NCBI RefSeq assembly: GCF_010730575.1
Contig: NZ_AP022614.1
Coordinates: 1,612,001 to 1,676,000, forward strand
Direction of reading: 5' to 3'
Source: Mycobacterium parmense
GTDB taxonomy: Bacteria; Actinomycetota; Actinomycetes; Mycobacteriales; Mycobacteriaceae
DNA length: 64,000 nucleotides
The translations under genes and the position numbers were made by a program. The notes under the pieces are model-generated. The model was not told the origin of the DNA, made no database searches, and saw only the letters and a program-made list of their open reading frames with translations. Shown one piece after another: positions 34,328 to 42,026 of this stretch (position 1 is the first letter of the stretch; every line of letters starts with the position of its first letter).

Positions 34328-35506
34328 TCAGCGTCCATACGAGGGCATCCCGTGGCCGCGCTGGGCGATGATGTCCCGCAGCACCTCGTTGGTGCCGCCG
34401 CCGAAACGCATCAACGGTGCCGATCGGTAGAGACGCTCGAATTTCCCCGCCAGGGGTGCGCTTTGGCTGCGATGGGCCAGCAACCCGTCGGGTCCCAACA
34501 CGTCGAGCGCCAAGTCGGCGATCCGCTGGCGCAGTTCGCTGGTGAAGATCTTCTCGACGCTGACCTCCACGGAGGGGATGACGCCCCCGTCGAGGATCGA
34601 GGCGGCCTCGTAGCCCATCAGCGTCGCAACCGTCACGTCGGCTTCGGCCTGCGCCAGCCGGCGGCGCAGCGCGGCGCTGTCGGCCGGCACAGTGCCGTCG
34701 CGGCGCGGGCGTCGCGCGAGTTGGGCCAGTTCGTCGACGGCCAGACGCAGATCGCCGGCGTTGGTCAGCGCACCACGCTCGAGGTCCAGGGCGCCGGTGA
34801 TGTACGTCCAGCCGTGGTCGACCTCCCCGATCAGATTGGTGACCGGCACGCGCACGTCGCTGAAGTGAACCTCGTTGGTCCGGTAACCCGACCACGCGTA
34901 CAGGGGGCGGATCTGGATGCCCGGGCTGTCGATCGGGACGATGATCACCGAAATACCCTTGTGGCGAGCACTTTTCGGGTCCGTGCGCACACAGAGCCAC
35001 TCGTGGGTGGCTCGCTGCGCCCCGCTGTTCCAGATCTTGGTTCCGTTGATCACCCACTCCTGGCCGTCGCGGACCGCGGCGGTCCGCAGGCCCGCCAGGT
35101 CGGTACCCGCGTCGGGTTCGGAATAGCCGACGGCACAGATCATCTCGCCCCTGGCAATCAGCGGCAGCCAGTCGGTCTTGTTCCGCTCGGTGCCGTGGCG
35201 CATGATCATCGGCGCCACCGAGGTCACCGTCAGGTCGGGCCCCGGCACACCCCAGTACTCGAACTCGCTCATCAGCAGATGCTGATGGACCGCGCCGAGC
35301 CCGAGCCCGCCGTACTCGCGCGGCCAGTTCAGCCCGAACCAGCCCTTCTCGCCGATCTTGCGACGAAATCGCGCCACCTCGCCGTCGCGGAACTCGAGGT
35401 CGTGCCGCGCCAGCTCGGCCCGCAGCGCGGGGGTGACGTTGTCCCGGAGGAATTCACGGACCTCGGCCAACCAGGCGCGCTGGTCGGCGTCGAGTTCAAA
35501 ATCCAT
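34328..35506 (-). CDS. Acyl-CoA dehydrogenase, alpha-type subunit
   Basis: 392 residues from ATG 35506, preceded by GAGGTG. Typical segments: GWFGLNWPREYGGLG, AVGYSEPDAGTDLAGL, INGTKIWNSGAQRATH, ALDLERGALTN (LERG, where related FadE alpha subunits keep the base) and LMRFGGGTNEVLRDIIAQ. It is the first gene of the nine-gene operon. It pairs with the adjacent second dehydrogenase, as the obligate alpha2beta2 ChsE enzymes of cholesterol catabolism do. The acyl-CoA substrate is unknown. Confidence 0.92.
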   Translation of the reverse strand: MDFELDADQRAWLAEVREFLRDNVTPALRAELARHDLEFRDGEVARFRRKIGEKGWFGLNWPREYGGLGLGAVHQHLLMSEFEYWGVPGPDLTVTSVAPMIMRHGTERNKTDWLPLIARGEMICAVGYSEPDAGTDLAGLRTAAVRDGQEWVINGTKIWNSGAQRATHEWLCVRTDPKSARHKGISVIIVPIDSPGIQIRPLYAWSGYRTNEVHFSDVRVPVTNLIGEVDHGWTYITGALDLERGALTNAGDLRLAVDELAQLARRPRRDGTVPADSAALRRRLAQAEADVTVATLMGYEAASILDGGVIPSVEVSVEKIFTSELRQRIADLALDVLGPDGLLAHRSQSAPLAGKFERLYRSAPLMRFGGGTNEVLRDIIAQRGHGMPSYGR

Positions 35507-35822
35507 TCCGGCCCACCTCACCTTTCACCGGGCAGCGCCAGCGTAACGCCGCGGCGACGTTGCTCCTCGGATTCTCGCAGTGGCGTTAAGCTCGGCGTTT
35601 CCGGGGCGGCGGACGAGTCGAGGCGCGCGGTCCGCGCCGTGTCTTGCGGTCCACGCGCCCGCACGGACCGGCGAGGCGATCCGCACTGTTAACGTGCTGT
35701 CAAACTCCCGTAAAAACACCTTGGCGCAATCGCTTATCCATACCGGGCCTGCCAAAATTCTCGGATCGGGCTGGTGTGGATGGCCGGGCACTTTGTTCAG
35801 TTCCCGGCCAGAGGGAGAAGTC
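35507..35822. other. Intergenic promoter region, divergent
   Basis: 316 bases between the divergent nine-gene operon and the 54-residue gene. I find no coding pattern. Widely spaced inverted heptamers TAACGCC (35544-35550) and GGCGTTA (35582-35588) lie near the operon start. An A/T-richer stretch near 35680-35760 probably holds the promoter of the small gene. No KstR-like AAC-N2-GTT site is seen. Confidence 0.4.
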
Positions 35823-35987
35823 ATGCGCACTGATGAGACGCGCCTCCGCCAGGAGCTGCGCACCTGCGCTGTCGAGTTGCGGCAGCTGGCGTACACGCTG
35901 CCCCACGGGGTGGGCGAACATGCCCTCCTGCAGCTGTCCGACCGGATGCGCGCCGCCGCCGACGAAGTGATCCGCAAGCGGGCCTGA
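35823..35987 (+). CDS. Small helical protein of unknown function
   Basis: 54 residues from ATG 35823, preceded by GAGGGAGAAG at good spacing. It is charged and probably a single helical hairpin (RTDETRLRQELRTCAVELRQ, HALLQLSDRMRAAADEVIRK). There is no signal peptide or membrane span. It converges on the FHA-ABC exporter, with only seven bases between stops. I do not recognise a family. The strong ribosome-binding site and A/T-rich leader support it as a real gene. Confidence 0.6.
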   Translation: MRTDETRLRQELRTCAVELRQLAYTLPHGVGEHALLQLSDRMRAAADEVIRKRA

Positions 35988-35994
35988 CGGCCGA

Positions 35995-38772
35995 TCAGCC
36001 GCCTCTGAGGCGGATCTTCCAGCGCACGAATCCGAGATAGCACAGGCTGATCACGACCAGCATGGCCATGTCGAACCACCACGCGCCGGGGGTGTGGTTC
36101 CAGTGCGAGTCCTTGGGGTTCACCGGTCCGGGCACCAGTTTGAGCAGATCGGCGGTGGACGCCGACGCGGCGAAACCCCACCGGGCCGGGGTGGCCCACG
36201 ACATCTGGTCCAGACCGATGCGGTCGGTCACGGGAATCATGCCGCCGGAAAACACCAGTTGCGACATCACCGCGACCACGAGCAGCGGCATGATCTGTTC
36301 GTTGGACTTCGCGACGGCCGACAGCGCCAGTCCGAGCATGGCCGAGGCGACGCACGTCGACGCAATGTCGGCGAACAGCTCCAGGCCCGGGCTGCCCAAC
36401 GCCACGGCCCCCTGGGTCGGTGCGCCCTTGCCGAACAGCACGATGACCGTCACGATCGCCGACTGCACGACCGCGAACACCGTGTAGACGCAGACCTTCG
36501 CCAGCAGGTATGCGGACGTCGACAGCCCGACCGCCTGTTCGCGCCGGAAGATGGGCCGTTCACCGATGAGGTCGCGGATGGTCAGCGCGGTGCCCATGAA
36601 GACCGCGCCGACGTTGAGCAACACCAGGATCTGGCCGGGTTCGTTGGGCGCCGCGCCCATCGGGTTGGGGATGCCGAAACCGACGTCGCCGGGCACCGAC
36701 ATGGACAGCGAACCCATGATGAACGGCAGTAACGCCAGGAAGAGGAAATAGCCGCGGTCAGAGACGATCAACCGGATCTGCCGCCGGGCGATCGTGGAGA
36801 ACTGCCGGAACAGGCTGGTGTGCGACGGGTCGCCCAGCTCGGCGGGCCGGTCGGCCGGCGGCGGCGGCGGGGGCGGCCCGGTCCGCGCGAGGTAACGAGC
36901 GTGGGATCCGTCCGGGTCGTTGGCGACCGTGCTGAAGATGTCAGCCCAGTTCGTCGTGCCCATCGTCGGGCCGATCTGGCTGGGCGGCCCGCAGAACGCG
37001 GTCTTGCCGCCGGGAGCCAGCAGCAGCACCTGGTCGCAGACGTCGAGGTAGGTCAGCGAGTGGGTGACCACCAGCACCACGCGGCCGGCGTCGGCCAGCT
37101 GCCGCAACATGGTCATGACCTGCCGGTCGAGGGCGGGGTCCAGGCCGGAGGTGGGCTCATCGAGGATCAGCAGCGACGGGCCCGTGAGCAACTCCAGCGC
37201 CACCGAAGCGCGCTTGCGCTGCCCGCCGGACAGCTTGTCGACGCGCGTGTGCAGGTGCTGGGACATTTCGAGTTCCTCGAGCACCCTGGCCACCACCTGC
37301 TCGCGGTCGTCCCTGGTGGTGTCCGGCGGCAGCCGCAACTCGGCGGCGTACATCAGCGCCTGTTGGACCGTCAGCTGCCCGTGCACCACGTCGTCCTGCG
37401 GGACCATGCCGATCCTGCTGCGCAGCGACGCGTACTCGGCGTGCACGTTGTGCCCCTCGAACGACACCGTGCCCGTGGTCGGGTGCGTGTATCCGGCCAC
37501 CAGGCGGGCGAACGTCGACTTGCCCGCCCCGGACGGGCCGATGACGGCGGTCAGCGTCCCGGGCAGCGCGGCCAGCGAGATGTTGTCCAGGAGCGTCTTG
37601 TTGTTCTCGATCGTCCAGGTCACGCCGCGCACGTCGAGACCGCCGGTGCGGGTTTCGGTCGCGATCTGGTCGCGGCGCGCCAGCGTACCGCCGTGGAAGA
37701 CCAGGTCGATGTTGCCGATCGTGACGACGTCGCCGTCGCGCAGCGGCGCGGAGTCGACCCGGACGCCGTTGACGAAGGTGCCGTTGATGCTGCGGTTGTC
37801 GTGGATCTCCGCACCGGTGGGCGTCGGGATCAGGGTCGCGTGGTGGCGCGACGCCAGCACCTCGGGGATGACGATGTCGTTGTCGTTGGCGCGGCCGATC
37901 TTGACGGCGCCCGGCACCGAGTCCACCGCCGATCTGCCCGGTCGCAGGATCTTCATCATCGAGGTGGCGATGTTGGCGGCGTCGCCGCCGATGCGGCCGG
38001 TCTCGCCGGCATCCGAGGGCGGGGCGGGCGCGGGCGGCACCTTCATCGGTGGCGCCCGGTAGATCTGCGGCGCGTGCTGCGGCCCGCTGGCCGGCGCGTG
38101 CTGCGGCCCGCTGGCCGGCGCGTGCTGCGGCCCGCTGACCGGCGCGTGCTGCGGCCCGCTGACCGGCGCGTGCTGCGGCCCGCTGGCCGGCGCGTTGGGG
38201 CCGGCCTGCTGCCCGCCGGTGGGATAGCGCGGCAGCGGCCCCGACGGGTGGCTCGGGATCGGCCCGCTGGGCGGGTGGCTCGGCGCGGCGGGCGGATACC
38301 CCGGCTGCGCAGGATGACGGAACGAGGCCGACGGCGGCTGCTGGGGCTGGCCGGGCCACGGCGCCCCAACCGGCTGGCCCTGCGGCATGGCTGCGCTGGG
38401 AGGACCGAACGGGCTGGCGATCGGTATGGACGTCGTCAGCGGAGGCCGGCCCGCCGAGCCCTGGTGCCGCCCGACCTCGAAGGTGAGCGCGGGACCGTCG
38501 GGGTTGCCGATGTTGACGCGCAGGCCGTCCTGGATTTCCACGAAGGGGACGCGACGATTCTGCACATACAGCCCGTTGAGGCTCCCGTTGTCGATGCCGA
38601 TCCATCGGCCCTGGTCGAAACGGACGATGAGGTGCGTCCGCGAGATCAGGGGATGTGCGACTCGGACGTCCGCGCGAAGGTCACGCCCGATGACTACGTC
38701 GGTGCCTGCAGCGAATGTGCGCTCGGATCCCTCGTACCGCACGGTCAGCACAGGTGGGGCTGGTCGGCTCAT
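35995..38772 (-). CDS. FHA-domain ABC exporter (Rv1747-like)
   Basis: 925 residues from ATG 38772. Two FHA domains come first: one at about 20-95 (VIGRDLRADVRVAHPLISRTH, NGSLNGLYV) and one after a Pro/Gln-rich linker (KIGRANDNDIVIPEVLASRHH, NRSINGTFVNG). An ABC ATPase follows, with Walker A GPSGAGKST, signature LSGGQRKR and Walker B LLILDEPTSGLDP. About six C-terminal membrane spans complete it. This is the order of M. tuberculosis Rv1747, an exporter controlled through FHA binding of phosphothreonines. The usual kinase neighbour pknF is not present here. The linker contains five 8-residue repeats. Confidence 0.93.
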   Translation of the reverse strand: MSRPAPPVLTVRYEGSERTFAAGTDVVIGRDLRADVRVAHPLISRTHLIVRFDQGRWIGIDNGSLNGLYVQNRRVPFVEIQDGLRVNIGNPDGPALTFEVGRHQGSAGRPPLTTSIPIASPFGPPSAAMPQGQPVGAPWPGQPQQPPSASFRHPAQPGYPPAAPSHPPSGPIPSHPSGPLPRYPTGGQQAGPNAPASGPQHAPVSGPQHAPVSGPQHAPASGPQHAPASGPQHAPQIYRAPPMKVPPAPAPPSDAGETGRIGGDAANIATSMMKILRPGRSAVDSVPGAVKIGRANDNDIVIPEVLASRHHATLIPTPTGAEIHDNRSINGTFVNGVRVDSAPLRDGDVVTIGNIDLVFHGGTLARRDQIATETRTGGLDVRGVTWTIENNKTLLDNISLAALPGTLTAVIGPSGAGKSTFARLVAGYTHPTTGTVSFEGHNVHAEYASLRSRIGMVPQDDVVHGQLTVQQALMYAAELRLPPDTTRDDREQVVARVLEELEMSQHLHTRVDKLSGGQRKRASVALELLTGPSLLILDEPTSGLDPALDRQVMTMLRQLADAGRVVLVVTHSLTYLDVCDQVLLLAPGGKTAFCGPPSQIGPTMGTTNWADIFSTVANDPDGSHARYLARTGPPPPPPPADRPAELGDPSHTSLFRQFSTIARRQIRLIVSDRGYFLFLALLPFIMGSLSMSVPGDVGFGIPNPMGAAPNEPGQILVLLNVGAVFMGTALTIRDLIGERPIFRREQAVGLSTSAYLLAKVCVYTVFAVVQSAIVTVIVLFGKGAPTQGAVALGSPGLELFADIASTCVASAMLGLALSAVAKSNEQIMPLLVVAVMSQLVFSGGMIPVTDRIGLDQMSWATPARWGFAASASTADLLKLVPGPVNPKDSHWNHTPGAWWFDMAMLVVISLCYLGFVRWKIRLRGG
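38069..38188. repeat. Five tandem 24-base repeats in the FHA-ABC linker
   Basis: Five head-to-tail 24-base units, nearly identical, with a partial sixth. They encode GPQHAP followed by V/A-S in the linker between the two FHA domains. Units differ by single bases (GCC/ACC). Copy number probably varies between strains. Confidence 0.9.
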
Positions 38773-38960
38773 CAGGACCAACTGTATCGGCAGCGGCGCA
38801 GATCAACGTGAGGACGTCGGCGCGGCCCGACATCCGAGTTCAGGGGCTCGCCCGGCGGGTCGCCGGACGGGACGGCCCAGCCCGCGCGCCGGCGCACTCC
38901 CGGTGCGCCAGTGCGACGGTGCCGAGCCCGAAACGCGCTGTGCAGCAGCGCTATTCGCCA

Positions 38961-40001
38961 CTAGACCGCCGCGGGGGTCGCGTCTATCTGCTGGCGCCAT
39001 GCCGCGCTCCGCCGGGCGCTGCGGGTCGCGCCCGCCGCGTCGGTGACCTCCTTGATGAAGTCCCCGATGTACCGGATGGCTCGCCGGCCCTCCGGCAAGA
39101 TGTCGGCCGCCAGCGGGAAGTCGTGAATCTGCCCGTCCCACAGGTGCAGATCGCAGCGGACTCCGCTGCCCTCCAGACGCTCGGCCATCAGCTCGGCGTC
39201 GGCCAGCAACAACTCGTCGGAGCTCGCGTGGATGGTGACGGGCGGCAGCACCGACAGGTCGGCGTCCACCGGCGAGGCCACCTCGGTGGCCGAACTCTTC
39301 CGCGCTCCGACCACGTGTGCCCTGCTCAGGTACTCCGCGAACATCGTGAACGCGCCGCGGGTGAACATGGAGCACTTGCGCGCGTTGCGGTGGGTGAGCT
39401 TGCGGGCCGGATCGGCGTCGGTGAACGGGGAGACGGCCGCGATGCCGGCCGGGTTCATGATGCGGCCGCGGATGGCCAGCAGCGCGGTCATGAACGCCAG
39501 GTATCCCCCGGCGGAGTCGCCGGCGATGACGACACGATCGCCGTCGAAGCCACGCTGCCGCAGCCAGTTGAGCCCGTCCAGCCCGTCGTCGATCGCGTCG
39601 GCGATCTGATGTGTGGGCAGCTTTCGGTAGCCGATGGTGAGCACGGCCGCGTCGGCCGCCTCAGACAGCCTGGTCACCAACGAGCGGTGGGTGTTGAGCC
39701 CACACGTGACGAAGGCCCCGCCGTGCAGGTAGAGGATCGCCCGGTCGGCCGATACGCCCGGCGCGCGCACCCATTCGGCATCGCAGTGCTGCAGCCGCAC
39801 GGGCTCGATGTGTGCGGAGCCCCCGAAGTGGGGTATCAGTCCGGCCAGGGTGTCGACGTACTCGAAAGGCCAGTGCAGGTTGGGCTGGAAGGCCCACGCG
39901 CGCACCGCGTTCTTCACGAGCAGTCGGCTGGCCAGCGCCACCGCGACGGACTGCGGGCTGTGACGGTGATGAACGCGCCGCTGCAACGTTTCGCTGGCCA
40001 A
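38961..40001 (-). CDS. HSL-type alpha/beta hydrolase (lipase/esterase)
   Basis: 346 residues from a TTG at 40001, which has GGAG seven bases before it. Oxyanion motif LYLHGGAFVT, nucleophile AGDSAGGYLA, acid in ASSDELLLAD and His in GQIHDFP: a complete triad. It belongs to the hormone-sensitive lipase family expanded in mycobacteria (Lip proteins). It is divergent from the SDR at 40163 and upstream of the FHA-ABC exporter on the same strand, about 190 bases apart. Ester substrate unknown. Confidence 0.9.
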   Translation of the reverse strand: MASETLQRRVHHRHSPQSVAVALASRLLVKNAVRAWAFQPNLHWPFEYVDTLAGLIPHFGGSAHIEPVRLQHCDAEWVRAPGVSADRAILYLHGGAFVTCGLNTHRSLVTRLSEAADAAVLTIGYRKLPTHQIADAIDDGLDGLNWLRQRGFDGDRVVIAGDSAGGYLAFMTALLAIRGRIMNPAGIAAVSPFTDADPARKLTHRNARKCSMFTRGAFTMFAEYLSRAHVVGARKSSATEVASPVDADLSVLPPVTIHASSDELLLADAELMAERLEGSGVRCDLHLWDGQIHDFPLAADILPEGRRAIRYIGDFIKEVTDAAGATRSARRSAAWRQQIDATPAAV

Positions 40002-40162
40002 CTGTCGACTCCGTTCCTCGCGCCATTGCGATCAAGTTCAGATTCTTTACCCGCCCCATCAGGTGCAAAACCACGCGGTCCGCTGCGGCAAATGTGGCCT
40101 TTCTCACGTTTGGGCCCCGAAAGCGGTGCTGACGTGCGGCCGAGTGGCCCAAGATATGAGCG

Positions 40163-41008
40163 ATGAGGGACGTCCCCAACGCCGAGGCGCTGCTTTCCGG
40201 CCGGGTCGCGGTGGTTACCGGCGGCGGGGGCGGCATCGGCGCGGCCACCGCGCGACTGTTCGCCCGGCAGGGCGCTCACGTCGTCATCGCCGATGTCGAC
40301 GCCGAACTCGCCGGACGGACCGTCGAGCACATCGCGGCGTCCGGCGGTTCGGCGCTGGCGGCGATCGTCGACGTTCGCGATCGCGACCAGGTGACCGGGT
40401 GGGCCCGCTCCGTGCTGGATCGCTACGGCCGGGTCGACGTGCTGGTCAACAACGTCGGGCACTGGCTGCGCCACCCGGGCAACTTCGCCGACACCGATCC
40501 CCAGCTGTGGGACGAGCTCTACCGGATCAACCTGCACCATGTCTTCGTCGTCACGCACGCGTTCCTGCCGGCGATGATCCGTGCGCGCGCCGGAGCGATC
40601 GTCAACGTCTCGTCCGTCGAGGGGCTGCGCGGCTACCCCGAAGACCCGGTCTATGCCGCGTTCAAAGCCGCCGTCATCCACTTCACCCGCAGCCTCGCGG
40701 TCCAGGTGGGGCGTGACGGCGTGCGGGTGAACGCGGTCGCGCCCGACGTCACGGAATCCCTGCAGGTCCCCTACTCGCGCTGGCTGTCGGCCGAGGAGCA
40801 GTCCCAGTGGCCGCAATGGGTGCCCGTCGGGCGGATGGGGGTGCCCGAGGACCAGGCCCGGGTGATCCTGTTCCTGGCCTGCGACCAGTCGGCGTTCGTC
40901 ACCGGCCACACCATTCCCACGGACGGCGGCACCGGCGCCGCGGGCGGATGGTTCCGCTCGCCGCGCCGGCCCGACCGGGAGTGGACCAACCGGCCGATCG
41001 CGCCGTGA
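40163..41008 (+). CDS. Short-chain dehydrogenase/reductase
   Basis: 281 residues from ATG 40163. Cofactor motif VTGGGGGIG, acidic residue in IADVDAEL (NAD preference likely), NNVG in the NNAG position, NVSSVEG and YAAFK for the catalytic pair. The C-terminus FVTGHTIPTDGGTGAAGGW is typical. It is divergent from the lipase at 40001. Substrate unknown. Confidence 0.9.
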   Translation: MRDVPNAEALLSGRVAVVTGGGGGIGAATARLFARQGAHVVIADVDAELAGRTVEHIAASGGSALAAIVDVRDRDQVTGWARSVLDRYGRVDVLVNNVGHWLRHPGNFADTDPQLWDELYRINLHHVFVVTHAFLPAMIRARAGAIVNVSSVEGLRGYPEDPVYAAFKAAVIHFTRSLAVQVGRDGVRVNAVAPDVTESLQVPYSRWLSAEEQSQWPQWVPVGRMGVPEDQARVILFLACDQSAFVTGHTIPTDGGTGAAGGWFRSPRRPDREWTNRPIAP

Positions 41009-41106
41009 CCGCTCACCCTGGTCGTGTGGGCGAATCGCAGACCTGCGGTCGGTTGCGTTCGGTGCGCTCATGACCCCGCCCCCAAAAGTTCGATCCGGCC
41101 CCGCGG

Positions 41107-41484
41107 TCAGCTCCCGGGCACGTCCAGGTTGGCCTGCTGCTCGGTCAACAGCCCCTGCTGCTCGTCCTGCATGGCCTGCTGATTGGCCTGCTGCTCGGCC
41201 TCTTCGGCCTGCTGCTCGGCCTCTTGGGTCTGCTGCTGGTTGATCAGCTGCTGCTGCAGTTGGGCTTCGTCGTCGTCGTCGCCGTCGGTCGCAATGCCAC
41301 CGGATCCGAGCAGATTCGGTGCTTCGGCGACCCGGTCGGCCAAGCTCACCGGGGCGACGATGTTGGCCGTGTCGCGCAGATCCGCGGCGTCGAGGAGCGC
41401 AAGCGTCGCGACGGTGGCGGCGCCTGCCAGAATTGCTTGACTCACCCTGATTCGCCGGCGCCGGGCGCCGAATTGTGCTGCCAT
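41107..41484 (-). CDS. Exported Gln/Glu-rich low-complexity protein
   Basis: 125 residues from ATG 41484. A basic N-terminus (RRRRIRVSQ) and one hydrophobic span (AILAGAATVATLALL) form a signal anchor. Then comes an acidic stretch DGDDDDEAQ and a Gln/Glu-rich tail built of QQ and EQQA units. There is no recognised family. The tail is likely helical or disordered outside the membrane. It is alone between the SDR and the DUF1003 gene. Confidence 0.65.
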   Translation of the reverse strand: MAAQFGARRRRIRVSQAILAGAATVATLALLDAADLRDTANIVAPVSLADRVAEAPNLLGSGGIATDGDDDDEAQLQQQLINQQQTQEAEQQAEEAEQQANQQAMQDEQQGLLTEQQANLDVPGS

Positions 41485-41554
41485 CCCATGAATCTGCGCC
41501 GCGTTGCTAGCAGCAGACTGGTTGGCGGTTAGCCATTTGCTGTGAGCGCGGCGC

Positions 41555-42016
41555 TCAGGCCGGCCCGTGGAGCAGGCGCCGGTGCAGTTCCGTTGTGAGA
41601 AGGTGGATTTGGCGGGTAAGGTCGGTGTTGGTCTTGAGTTCCAGCTCCTGCGCCTCGAAGTCGTGATCGGCCTTGGCCTGCTGGAAGGCCGCTTGGCGGT
41701 TCTGGCCGATCATGACGAACGTCGACAGGAAGATGGCCTCCAGGGAGACCACCAAAGTCAATGTCGGCCAAGGGCTTTTCTCCAACAACAGCATCCACAC
41801 GGCGAACAGCGCCGCGTGGATCCAGACGAAGTTCATCGAGCCGGCGAACGAGGTGATGCGGTCGGCCAGGCGAAGCTGAATCTTGTCGCTGCGCCTCCTG
41901 GCCTCCTCCAGCACGGCCGGGTGATGGCGTTGGCCGCTGCGCAGCAGGCGGTGCGGGATGAGCTGGGGTCGGGGACCGGACGGGTGCCGCTCGCCCTCGG
42001 AGCGCGGGGTTGTCAT
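41555..42016 (-). CDS. DUF1003 membrane protein
   Basis: 153 residues. The DUF1003 pattern is clear: LRLADRITSFAGSMNFVWIH leads into two membrane spans (HAALFAVWMLLL; TLTLVVSLEAIFLSTFVMI), then SQNRQ-like GQNRQAAFQQAKADHDFEAQ and a helical tail. The function of the family is not known. It is 10 bases upstream of the molybdopterin oxidoreductase stop and follows it on the same strand, so it may be co-transcribed. Confidence 0.9.
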   Translation of the reverse strand: MTTPRSEGERHPSGPRPQLIPHRLLRSGQRHHPAVLEEARRRSDKIQLRLADRITSFAGSMNFVWIHAALFAVWMLLLEKSPWPTLTLVVSLEAIFLSTFVMIGQNRQAAFQQAKADHDFEAQELELKTNTDLTRQIHLLTTELHRRLLHGPA

Positions 42017-42026
42017 CGACCCATTG

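Noticed and set aside
32691..35057. Single 788-codon reverse frame including the MaoC dehydratase
   Set aside because: Only the last 166 codons are a protein. The upstream part is out of frame with both acyl-CoA dehydrogenases and Arg-rich, so it is not a fusion.
38069..38188. Repeat array as a CRISPR
   Set aside because: The 24-base units are contiguous with no spacers and are translated in frame as part of the FHA-ABC protein.
38773..38960. Possible small gene or RNA between the FHA-ABC exporter and the lipase
   Set aside because: No tRNA-like fold and no frame with mycobacterial codon pattern that stands apart from shadows.
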